A DNA stretch of 64,000 bases from JACRAV01 sp964571235. GTDB lineage: Bacteria; Zixibacteria; MSB-5A5; GN15; FEB-12. This document shows, one piece after another, positions 56,877-64,000 of the stretch. A program made the position numbers and the translations under genes. Location of the stretch: the NCBI GenBank assembly GCA_964571235.1, contig CAZNAI010000003.1, positions 124,001 through 188,000 of the forward strand, written 5' to 3'. How positions within the stretch are numbered: position 1 is the first letter of the stretch; every line of letters begins with the position of its first letter. The notes under the pieces were generated by a model. It searched no databases. It saw only the letters and a list, made by a program, of their open reading frames with translations, and was not told the DNA's origin.

Positions 56877-59057
56877 CTATCTTTTATACGCGCCCAGCGG
56901 CTCCATAGAAATATACAGGTAATCGATAATCCTCGTGATATCAGCGATATCAATCGCATGTTGACTGTCAAGATCGATATTGGCCGCCTCGGGGCACCAG
57001 AGGAAATTCCAGCGCGACCTATTCACATACGCAAAATCGATCAATTTCGTCAGATCGGAAATATCAACACGGTTCGTCGGATCACAATCGACATTGCCCA
57101 ATGCAATTTGATAAGCCGATTGGTCGAAGCCGCCCCATTCGACTATTGCGTAGATCTGGTGAAAACAATCGATACCAAGCGTGTCTTCGGGAACGTCGTT
57201 CCAACCACCAAGGGTGCGACCAGAGGTTTTTCCCCAGATCGCCATCGCCGGACCGTCGCCGCTGGGTTCATTCGACGCCCAGTTTCCATAGTCGATCGCT
57301 TCGCCCGTCAGCCATTGGAAAGCTGAATCTTTGGCTGGCCTTCTTCCTCCAAGATAATATTCATCGATTATCGCATTTGGATAGACATCGCCCATGATCG
57401 AATCGACGATGAACGCGTTCTCTTCAGGCGAAGTAATAGTCGCCAGGTATCCCGCAATGCCGTCGTGCACAAGAGAGTGGGCAATTTCATATTGGTTTAC
57501 CCACGGTCTCGCTGAGTTGATAACCGCATACCAGTGATCGTTGCCACCTTGCGCGACCGTCCACTGTTTCAAATTGACGATCGAATCCAGCGCATCGGTG
57601 TCCAGCGGGCCAAATTCAACAATCGCCGGACGAACTATATGAGTGTACTTGTCCACCGCAACCCAGGAACCGGGGGCGATTGAATTCGGCGAAGAAGAAT
57701 AGAAATACACAGTCGCCTCGGTCGGCATTTGTCCGAGCCCAACCCAATTCGCATAGCTAAATGCTTCGCCTGTCGTCCATTCAAATCCACTACAGTCGCG
57801 CTTCCCTCCGATTGCGTACACAGTCGCGAGTGAATCTGGAGGTAGCGCTCCTAAGACTGAATTCAGGACAAATTGGTTTTCATTTGCCGAAGTGATCGAG
57901 GCAAGATATCCCGGTTGAGATTCGTACGATTCTGATTGAGCGCGAAGATTCTGAGTCTGCCAATCGGCGCTGTACTGCAGAATTCCGTACCAGTGATCGT
58001 TACCGCCTTCCGCGATCGGCCATTGCACCAGATGAGTCAATTCACTCGGGGGAGTCGTTGTGTCCAGCGGTCCCCACTCGACGACCGACCAGATCATATG
58101 AAAACAGTCTATACCAACGGTGTCTGCTGGCACGTCATTCCAGGTGCCAGGGACTCGTCCGGAGGCCGCTCCCCAGATTCCCATTCCGACCCCGTCGCCA
58201 TTCGGTTCGCCACCACTCCAGTTAATAAATCCGGTCGCCTCACCGGTGAGCCAAAGGGTACCGGAGGGATAATCGCGCCGTCCCCCGATGTAGTATTCAT
58301 CGACGACTGCATTCGGTACAAGACCGGCTGTCACATGATCGACGATAAACTGATTTTCCTCCGGCGACAAGATGGTGGCCAGATACCCGTGAGCAGTATC
58401 ATGTACGAGCGTCTTAGCATAGTCGACATGATGCAACCAAGGCATGGTCTTTGCAATCACCGCATACCAGTGGTCATTGCCACCCTCAGATGATGGCCAT
58501 TGAACCAGGTTGAGCAATTCTTCAGCCGGAGGATTTGATACAGGTTCCCCAAATTCAACCAATGCATACGACTCCGGATTGCCTTGATAGTGCCACATGC
58601 CAGTGACAGTCGAATCATCGCCCGCGCTCATCAAAATAGAACCATCCAAACGAATATTGTCCCCCGGTTGCCAGTTGAAGAAAGAAAACGCCTCACCGGT
58701 TCCCCATTCTGAAATGCCACAGGTGACCGCCGCCCCCAAAAAAAGCTGATCGTCTGGTACCGGCCCAAGACCTTTAAGAACAGACTGCACGACAAAGTTG
58801 TTTTCCTCCGGCGATGTGATTGTCGCCAGATACCCGATGTCGGTTCCTTGAGCAAAGGTCGCGGCTTCGGTTGCGCTTTGATCATATGGCAGGGCGACAG
58901 GCAAAACACCATACCAATGATCGTTTCCGCCTTGTGATGCAGGCCACTGAGTCAGGTTAAGTAGGTTGCCCTGGGCAAATACGCTGGTCCAACAAAATGG
59001 AGAGACCAACAGCCCAATCGCGACGACAACTGTGAATACACATTTGCGGCTCGACAT
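56877..59057 (-). CDS. Secreted protein with four C-type-lectin-like repeats and a dockerin pair
   Basis: This protein is 726 residues from the ATG at 59057, preceded by GGAGGAGAT; the signal peptide begins MSSRKCVFTVVVAIGLLV. Four homologous repeats of 140-160 residues start at about 32, 190, 352 and 505. Each opens with a W-x-x-x-x-GGNDHWYxV motif and contains GYLATITSPEENxFV and a GEAxxFxNW segment, the pattern of C-type-lectin domains. The last about 75 residues are two dockerin-like units (GNVDCDPTNRVDISDL and AIDIADITRIIDYLYIS). Carbohydrate binding at the surface is likely. Repeats 2 and 4 are the most alike. Confidence 0.86.
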   Translation of the reverse strand: MSSRKCVFTVVVAIGLLVSPFCWTSVFAQGNLLNLTQWPASQGGNDHWYGVLPVALPYDQSATEAATFAQGTDIGYLATITSPEENNFVVQSVLKGLGPVPDDQLFLGAAVTCGISEWGTGEAFSFFNWQPGDNIRLDGSILMSAGDDSTVTGMWHYQGNPESYALVEFGEPVSNPPAEELLNLVQWPSSEGGNDHWYAVIAKTMPWLHHVDYAKTLVHDTAHGYLATILSPEENQFIVDHVTAGLVPNAVVDEYYIGGRRDYPSGTLWLTGEATGFINWSGGEPNGDGVGMGIWGAASGRVPGTWNDVPADTVGIDCFHMIWSVVEWGPLDTTTPPSELTHLVQWPIAEGGNDHWYGILQYSADWQTQNLRAQSESYESQPGYLASITSANENQFVLNSVLGALPPDSLATVYAIGGKRDCSGFEWTTGEAFSYANWVGLGQMPTEATVYFYSSSPNSIAPGSWVAVDKYTHIVRPAIVEFGPLDTDALDSIVNLKQWTVAQGGNDHWYAVINSARPWVNQYEIAHSLVHDGIAGYLATITSPEENAFIVDSIMGDVYPNAIIDEYYLGGRRPAKDSAFQWLTGEAIDYGNWASNEPSGDGPAMAIWGKTSGRTLGGWNDVPEDTLGIDCFHQIYAIVEWGGFDQSAYQIALGNVDCDPTNRVDISDLTKLIDFAYVNRSRWNFLWCPEAANIDLDSQHAIDIADITRIIDYLYISMEPLGAYKR

Positions 59058-59092
59058 ATCTCCTCCGATAGTATTTGTGCGTATTTGGTGTA

Positions 59093-59121
59093 AATATCGG
59101 GGGAGAAACAAAGTGTGTCAA
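59093..59121 (-). promoter_or_regulatory. Promoter of the lectin-repeat gene
   Basis: On the minus strand TTGACA (59121-59116), a 17-bp spacer and GATATT (59098-59093), with a leader of about 30 nt carrying a strong ribosome-binding site. Confidence 0.55.
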
Positions 59122-59204
59122 GTCCATTTATGTGTCGTAACACAAATCTAACAACGCACCATCAAAGCAGATTAGATCTGTCGCTTTTGCCGGTTAGGTA
59201 GCCA

Positions 59205-59235
59205 AAAGAAAAACCCCCGTCGAGTTGAAAGGCGA
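59205..59235 (-). terminator. Possible terminator of the second dockerin gene of this cluster
   Basis: On the minus strand an imperfect C-rich/G-rich hairpin is followed by TTTTTC. Pairing is broken by mismatches, so support is weak. Confidence 0.35.
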
Positions 59236-59288
59236 GGGCTTAGTATCGCGTAGGCGGCGTACATTTCTGTGCGCCGCAGATGCTCAAT

Positions 59289-61427
59289 CTACAGACAAGG
59301 CGCCACTGGTGTGAAGCTAATGTACAAGTAGTCAATCAGTGCTGACAGATCAGCGATATCCAGTCCGCCAGCCAAATCGCCATCGCAATTTCCTTCCGCT
59401 GGACAACACAGTGGCGTGAATGATATGTACAGGTAATCGATCAGGGCGGCAAGATCGCTAATATCGACGCCGTCAGCCGGATCGCAATCGGTATTACCGG
59501 TTAGACCAATGCAACATGTGACGACAGTACCGCCCGTGATAACAAATGACAAATCAAGCGACTGAGTGAATAGCGGTGGTTCGTATAGATCCACCCATGG
59601 TGCTGGCGGCGGAGCGAACGGAGTCCCTTGTCGTATGCGACCGATGCCGGTGCTCGAGCCGGACATCCCCGCAAAAGGTCCCCCTGGATTGCCGACAAAG
59701 TCTATTCGATAGGTAATGTCAAAGAAGCTCTCAACATTCCAGTTTCCACCTGTCTGGGTAAGTGTGGTCTGTCCTGGGCTGGGCATTCCAAAACTGGTCC
59801 CGGCCGTTATGCGCAGAAGGTCGAAATCCGGATCACCCGGTGGCAGTTGTCCCTGCATTCCAAAGAAATCGGTCGGGAATAATTGCGGCGATGAAAACGG
59901 CAGACGAGGGCCGTGGTGGGTCTGGTTAACGGGGAGCGGCATATTCACTACGCGGGTATACCCTAAGAACGCTCCGGTACCGTTCATCTTAAACTGCATT
60001 TGTGCGCTGAATTGCGACTGTGTGCCTCCGAGTCCACCTCCGGGTGCCTCAATTACGCCGGCAATGGAGTGAATAAGCGGCGTACATTCGATTGTTGTCG
60101 CGGGCGGAAGACCGTTTGAAATAAACCACAGGTCGTTGTTATCGAAGGGACAAAGCGCAGGTTGTGTCGCTGTGCCGCCACCGTTGTCCGGCGCCACACA
60201 TGTCCCCGGAGAAGAAAACGGCTGATACACGGCGTCATCGTTGTAGTGGTCCAGTGTCGATTTCCACCCCCAGCGGTGGCCGCTGAGCGTGTCCACCAGT
60301 TCCGTAGATATACTGAGCCAGTAGATTGTACCGGCCACCTGATTGAACCATTTTGCGGGCCGAATGAGAATATCGTATTGCCAATATTCGTTGTGGTCGT
60401 TGGACACAAACCCGCCTGAGTACGGATCATACCAGCCTTCGAAAAGACCCGGTGTGAGCGGGGTCATAACATAGTCCTGCACGGTGTCAGCCCATAGCAG
60501 AAGTCCGGGGTGGCTGTATGGATAGTCAACACCGGCGGGGACATCGGAATAAATCTCAAAATAGAAGGCGCGAATTCGCTCACGTTGACCGCCGAGGAAG
60601 GAACCCCAGAAGTGAAGGTCTTTTACAGGTCCGGTTTCTGTGCAGAGCCAATCGTCGGCCAGTCGACGAGGATAAGTAGCTTGCACATTCCACCCCTTTT
60701 CGTCGGGATGCTGGGCGAAGTGCATCTTGTGACTGTCGCCGGGACGCCATCGCGGACACCCCTGATAAAAGCGAATGGCATCAGTCGTCGATCCCGACAT
60801 CCCCGCCAGTGGTCCGCCGGGGTTGCCGACAAAATCGATCCGATAGGTGATATCGAAGAAACTCTCGACCGAGTAGTTAGCGGCATCGACTGAAAACGTC
60901 GTATGGCCCGGACTCGGCATGCCGAAATCATTGCCGGCGGTGACGCGAAGAAGATCGAAGTCTGGATCTCCCGGCGGAAGTTGTCCTTGTAGACGTGCCA
61001 GATACCCGTCAAACGGTTGCACGAGATTGCCCGGAGTGTGCGGTGCGCATTCGAATCGGAACTGAACCGACATCGAAGTATTCTTCACGAATCCAATCAT
61101 AGCGCCGGTTCCCATCATTCGCATTGTCAATACGGCATTGCCGTCTACGGTTTCGCCACCCAGCGGACCGCCGGGAGTGTGGACCACGCCAGAAAAACTT
61201 CCAAGCGTAGCCTGTATTTCGATTGTACTCGCCACCGGGAGTCCGTTGACTATGTGCATCGTGTTGTTACAACACGGCTGATACGGACACGGGGCAGGAA
61301 AATCGGTCGTCCCCAGACCGTTGTCTGGAGCAGTGCACGGATTACACGGCACCGACGGTTGCGCGGAAAGAGCGGACGCCAGAGCCATCACGGCTCCAAG
61401 CCCGATGAGTAAACGGGACAGTTTCAT
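59289..61427 (-). CDS. Secreted protein with duplicated domain and dockerin pair
   Basis: This protein is 712 residues from the ATG at 61427 (GGGAGGTGG upstream), with signal peptide MKLSRLLIGLGAVMALASA. Two homologous blocks, about 30-235 and 410-625, share the openings APDNGxGT and the segments GDPDFDLLRxTAGxxFGMPSPGxTT and SFFDITYRIDFVGNPGGP. The intervening region (about 240-400) contains a Trp/Tyr-rich stretch of unknown fold. A dockerin pair (GNTDCDPADGVDISDLAAL, LIDYLYISF; then CDGDLAGGLDIADLSAL) closes the protein. I recognise no catalytic domain. It may be a binding or structural protein of the surface. Confidence 0.82.
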   Translation of the reverse strand: MKLSRLLIGLGAVMALASALSAQPSVPCNPCTAPDNGLGTTDFPAPCPYQPCCNNTMHIVNGLPVASTIEIQATLGSFSGVVHTPGGPLGGETVDGNAVLTMRMMGTGAMIGFVKNTSMSVQFRFECAPHTPGNLVQPFDGYLARLQGQLPPGDPDFDLLRVTAGNDFGMPSPGHTTFSVDAANYSVESFFDITYRIDFVGNPGGPLAGMSGSTTDAIRFYQGCPRWRPGDSHKMHFAQHPDEKGWNVQATYPRRLADDWLCTETGPVKDLHFWGSFLGGQRERIRAFYFEIYSDVPAGVDYPYSHPGLLLWADTVQDYVMTPLTPGLFEGWYDPYSGGFVSNDHNEYWQYDILIRPAKWFNQVAGTIYWLSISTELVDTLSGHRWGWKSTLDHYNDDAVYQPFSSPGTCVAPDNGGGTATQPALCPFDNNDLWFISNGLPPATTIECTPLIHSIAGVIEAPGGGLGGTQSQFSAQMQFKMNGTGAFLGYTRVVNMPLPVNQTHHGPRLPFSSPQLFPTDFFGMQGQLPPGDPDFDLLRITAGTSFGMPSPGQTTLTQTGGNWNVESFFDITYRIDFVGNPGGPFAGMSGSSTGIGRIRQGTPFAPPPAPWVDLYEPPLFTQSLDLSFVITGGTVVTCCIGLTGNTDCDPADGVDISDLAALIDYLYISFTPLCCPAEGNCDGDLAGGLDIADLSALIDYLYISFTPVAPCL

Positions 61428-61733
61428 ACCACCTCCCAAACTTACGCACATGTGCTCACGCATGATCGCTCATGCACTAATGTTCAAGCTCAGAACGAAA
61501 TGCGCGCCAACATGCGGTGTCCCGGTAGGTCGGTAAGATTAGGTATGACGTCGAATTCTATAGATGATGCGGAAAAACTCCGCACAAGGCACACCCCAAA
61601 CATAGCGATAGGTGGCTTTTGCGTCAAGCTATTTGTGGACCCCGGTGGTCGATCACACACCAATACTGCGTCTCGCAAAAAAAAGAGACAGACCTGCAAG
61701 CCCGTCTCTTCTTGAAAGTCAGAGTAATGGTCG
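61428..61733. other. Intergenic region between two secreted-protein genes
   Basis: It holds a terminator at its right-hand side and two palindromes near its left: GCACATGTGC (61447-61456) and GCATGA-N4-TCATGC (61460-61475), just upstream of the dockerin gene, which could be operators. Nothing else is recognised. Confidence 0.45.
61677..61710 (-). terminator. Rho-independent terminator of the T9SS-sorted gene
   Basis: On the minus strand an AAGAGAC/GTCTCTT stem (61704-61710 and 61683-61689) is followed by a run of T. It lies 24 bp beyond the stop. Confidence 0.75.
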
Positions 61734-63881
61734 CTATTTCAGATACACCATCTTCTTTGTCTCAATAAACGTACCAGCAGTCAGCTTATAAAAGTAGACT
61801 CCCGACGAAACCTCGCGTCCAATGGCATCGTGGCCGTTCCACACAGCTGAGTGGTTGCCGGCGGGAAGTTCACCATTGACCAGTGTGACTATTGCCTGCC
61901 CCAGCAAGTTGTATACAGTCAATTTCACTTCGCTCTTATGCGGTAGCGCGAATTCAATAGCGGTGGACGGATTGAACGGATTCGGGTAGTTTTGTCCAAG
62001 AGCGAAGGCCGTTGGCAACTGCTCATCCTGCGGTTCCTCCACTCCTGATACCAGTGAATAAGAGAACGTAACTTCATGAACGCTATCGGGCATTTCTCCG
62101 AGTGTGAATAGAATCGGTGTGGGTGTGGTTCTGTTCGGTAGTGTCGGCGGAGTGACCGTCCAGTCACCATCGAAAGCATCGCATGTCCAGGCTCCGGTTT
62201 GTTGGTCAACCGTGACGCTCAATCCGACGCCTCCGCCAAAAAGATTCACAAAAGTGAAGGGGGGCAACGGCAACTCTACGTTCTGCAACGTGCCGTAAAT
62301 ACGGGCGTGGAGTTTGTTCATATTCACACTCAACCCGCCGGCCGTATCGCCGGTTACATGGATCGACCGGTTCATCGGTATCGACATGTACCCATTGCAC
62401 CAAACCGACAAGTGAAACATCCCTGTGTCAGAATAAACTGAAAAGACCCCGTTACCATCAACCGTGCCATTGTAATTACCGCCGGAGTTCCACAACTGAA
62501 CGTGTACGGAATCCGGATTGGGAAGGTCGTCGTCGGGATCGACAAAGATCGTGTCCCGAACCAGGTGGCCGTGAATGAAATTGATCGTCGCCGTGTCGCC
62601 TGCTCCGAGCGAGTTAGGCCACATTCCGTTGTGAATGAATCCGTCAGGAACCGGATACATCGTGTCCCATGTCACTACTGACACCGTCCAGTCCGACGGG
62701 ACAGTCGATGATATATGCATGGTTGCCAGATTGTCCGATCCGGTGCCGGAAGTAGCAAGCGTAAACGAGTTGTCACTGCCCAATTGAGCAATCAGCTTAT
62801 ACGGATGCGCCGGCAGTCCGCCGTTTTCAGTCAGACGCACATGGAAAACCGTATCGGCTGTTCGGCAAACAAAATTGCGCTGGAGCCCGTGAGTCGAACT
62901 GTTGTCGATAGAGTAGCCACTCGGCACGACATATGCAGGAATCAAAGCATCCTGGCTCACGCCGATCCACCACTCGCCAAGTTCACCCGAACTAAAGTAC
63001 AGCGCATAGTTGCCGCCGACAGTTTGTGTGTTCTTGCTTGATCCGACCCCGTTTTGATTGGCATAAACCCAAACTTCCATGGGAAGCGGGTCGCCGTTTT
63101 CGTCGCGAACAGTACCGAAGACACTATCGCTCGGCGTAGCGTAAACAAAGTCGGTAAGGTTCACCACTCCGCTTGCGGTCTCGAATCGATCGGCTGGCGG
63201 GACGTACCCCGAAATCGCCTTTGGTTCGATATGGAATTGCAGTCCGGTTCCCGAGGCTCCCACATTGATTGTAAAATATCCAGAATCATTGGTGAACGCG
63301 CTCCACATCTGGCCGTTGTCGTTGTTCGCTTCGATCCAGATCCACTGAAGGAGCGGGTCGGGCGCCGGATGCCCGGCGATTACCACCCGCCCGACAAATG
63401 TGTTGGGCGGTGATGGCATCGGGTTGCAGTTGATCGAATTTGACGCCGTGCTGGCATCGGACTGATCGGTCACTCTGAAAATATACTGGCCTGGCGCAAT
63501 CCCCAGTTCCATTTCTGTTGACAGGTAGAATCCATCCGGTGTCGGATTGGTGTCCGGCGGACCATCGTTGGAGTCAATCTGACCGTCGGCAATTGTAAAA
63601 GTTGCAACCAGCACGTCCCCCGGATCGTTGATGACGTCGTTGTTGTTCAGGTCGTACCAGATTTCCCAGAATAATGTCGCACCGACCGCGCAGTCGGCTC
63701 CCCAGGCAAGATTGTTGCCCTGGGTCATGCTTGTGGCCGTCGTGTCGCCGTTGACCGAGAAGATGACATGGGTCGTTGCGGCGATGGCCGTGAAACCGCC
63801 AAAGCAAATTGCTGCAACGGTCAGAATCGCAAGAACGATCCACATGCGCCGCGGTCGAATTGAGTTAACTGTCTGATTCAT
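61734..63881 (-). CDS. Secreted protein with T9SS type A C-terminal sorting domain
   Basis: This 715-residue protein has a signal anchor-like export signal (about 12-34). The body consists of carboxypeptidase-regulatory-like or SdrD-B-like beta modules (several repeats with GTVRDENGDPLPMEVWV and GYFTINVGASGTG type patterns). The last about 85 residues match the T9SS type A sorting domain: FALGQNYPNPFNPSTAIEF, VKLTVYNLLGQ, GxHxxxWNGHDAxGREVSSGVYFYKL and a final MVYLK. This domain directs passage through the type IX secretion system in FCB bacteria and may then be removed. AGGAGCTAGCTC precedes the ATG. Confidence 0.9.
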   Translation of the reverse strand: MNQTVNSIRPRRMWIVLAILTVAAICFGGFTAIAATTHVIFSVNGDTTATSMTQGNNLAWGADCAVGATLFWEIWYDLNNNDVINDPGDVLVATFTIADGQIDSNDGPPDTNPTPDGFYLSTEMELGIAPGQYIFRVTDQSDASTASNSINCNPMPSPPNTFVGRVVIAGHPAPDPLLQWIWIEANNDNGQMWSAFTNDSGYFTINVGASGTGLQFHIEPKAISGYVPPADRFETASGVVNLTDFVYATPSDSVFGTVRDENGDPLPMEVWVYANQNGVGSSKNTQTVGGNYALYFSSGELGEWWIGVSQDALIPAYVVPSGYSIDNSSTHGLQRNFVCRTADTVFHVRLTENGGLPAHPYKLIAQLGSDNSFTLATSGTGSDNLATMHISSTVPSDWTVSVVTWDTMYPVPDGFIHNGMWPNSLGAGDTATINFIHGHLVRDTIFVDPDDDLPNPDSVHVQLWNSGGNYNGTVDGNGVFSVYSDTGMFHLSVWCNGYMSIPMNRSIHVTGDTAGGLSVNMNKLHARIYGTLQNVELPLPPFTFVNLFGGGVGLSVTVDQQTGAWTCDAFDGDWTVTPPTLPNRTTPTPILFTLGEMPDSVHEVTFSYSLVSGVEEPQDEQLPTAFALGQNYPNPFNPSTAIEFALPHKSEVKLTVYNLLGQAIVTLVNGELPAGNHSAVWNGHDAIGREVSSGVYFYKLTAGTFIETKKMVYLK

Positions 63882-64000
63882 GAGCTAGCTCCTCTATGTC
63901 TGCAGTTGTTTCTCCAGAATTCTATTGGTGTCCGCACGCGCGGATTAATAAAATCTCACACACTCCATATTAGATCGGCGAAGAGGCGAGAGCATTTAGC

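Noticed and set aside
14973..61710. CRISPR array
   Set aside because: Repeats are palindromic, unevenly spaced and variable in sequence; there is no regular repeat-spacer pattern and no cas gene.

Overview
The window reads as chromosomal DNA of an uncultured, diderm, non-photosynthetic bacterium of the FCB-like part of the tree. The best fit is candidate division Zixibacteria, and this placement is inference. The clues are four secreted proteins ending in paired dockerin-like repeats of the form DISDLxxLIDYLYIS, one protein with a type IX secretion (T9SS type A) C-terminal sorting domain, TonB receptors with carboxypeptidase-regulatory N-domains, and a moderate GC content (low to mid 50s % by eye). 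No rRNA, tRNA, CRISPR array, phage or plasmid gene was found.

Layout. 1-2.7 kb: end of a secreted protein, a P-loop kinase-like ATPase, an M24 peptidase and a Nudix hydrolase. 2.7-7.2 kb: two secreted dockerin proteins. 7.2-10.4 kb (minus): operon nadC-birA-iscU-mutM. 10.5-15 kb: a divergent ketol-acid reductoisomerase homologue, then a TonB receptor plus HmuY-like lipoprotein pair (haem uptake). 15.7-21.9 kb: DNA glycosylase Tag, a membrane HEAT-repeat/cyclophilin fusion, adenosine-specific kinase, PC4-like protein, GNAT and a CrtC-like protein. 21.9-23.4 kb (minus): pabA-pabB. 23.6-27.1 kb: LRR lipoprotein, arsR-arsM with a visible operator, and a YciI-like protein. 27.2-31.5 kb: TPP riboswitch, TonB receptor and SSS symporter, a probable thiamine uptake unit. 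31.7-32.8 kb: an AT-richer pair, a Clp-fold serine protease and a small partner. 32.9-38 kb: greA, a 57-residue zinc-ribbon protein, a CBS/CGL reverse transsulfuration pair, a beta-hydroxyacid dehydrogenase and bshB1. 38-41 kb: esterase lipoprotein and FadL-like porin. 41.4-48.2 kb: exopolysaccharide locus (SLBB export protein, an aminotransferase homologue lacking its PLP lysine, a polyprenyl sugar-phosphate transferase, a Wzi-like barrel) with two textbook-spaced sigma-54 promoters. 48.6-56.8 kb: YyaL-type thioredoxin-fold protein, a REP-associated tyrosine transposase (RAYT) with flanking REPs, purine nucleoside phosphorylase, DivIVA, DinB, PLPBP and ferritin-like genes. 56.9-63.9 kb (minus): two repeat-rich dockerin proteins and the T9SS-sorted protein.

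The most interesting signal is non-coding. Sixteen short palindromes share one architecture: a GTAG tetranucleotide, a 9-nt arm, a loop, the complementary 9-nt arm, and often ATCTT. The arm sequences differ widely but covary. Five inverted pairs form BIME-like units, many copies sit within about 10 bp of a stop codon, and three flank the RAYT gene, one of them next to a decayed second RAYT 3' end. A separate 43-bp palindromic element is inserted in frame inside mutM and recurs between genes at 16.37 kb. Several genes also seem to be transcribed leaderless, with a -10 hexamer ending 9-10 nt before the ATG.
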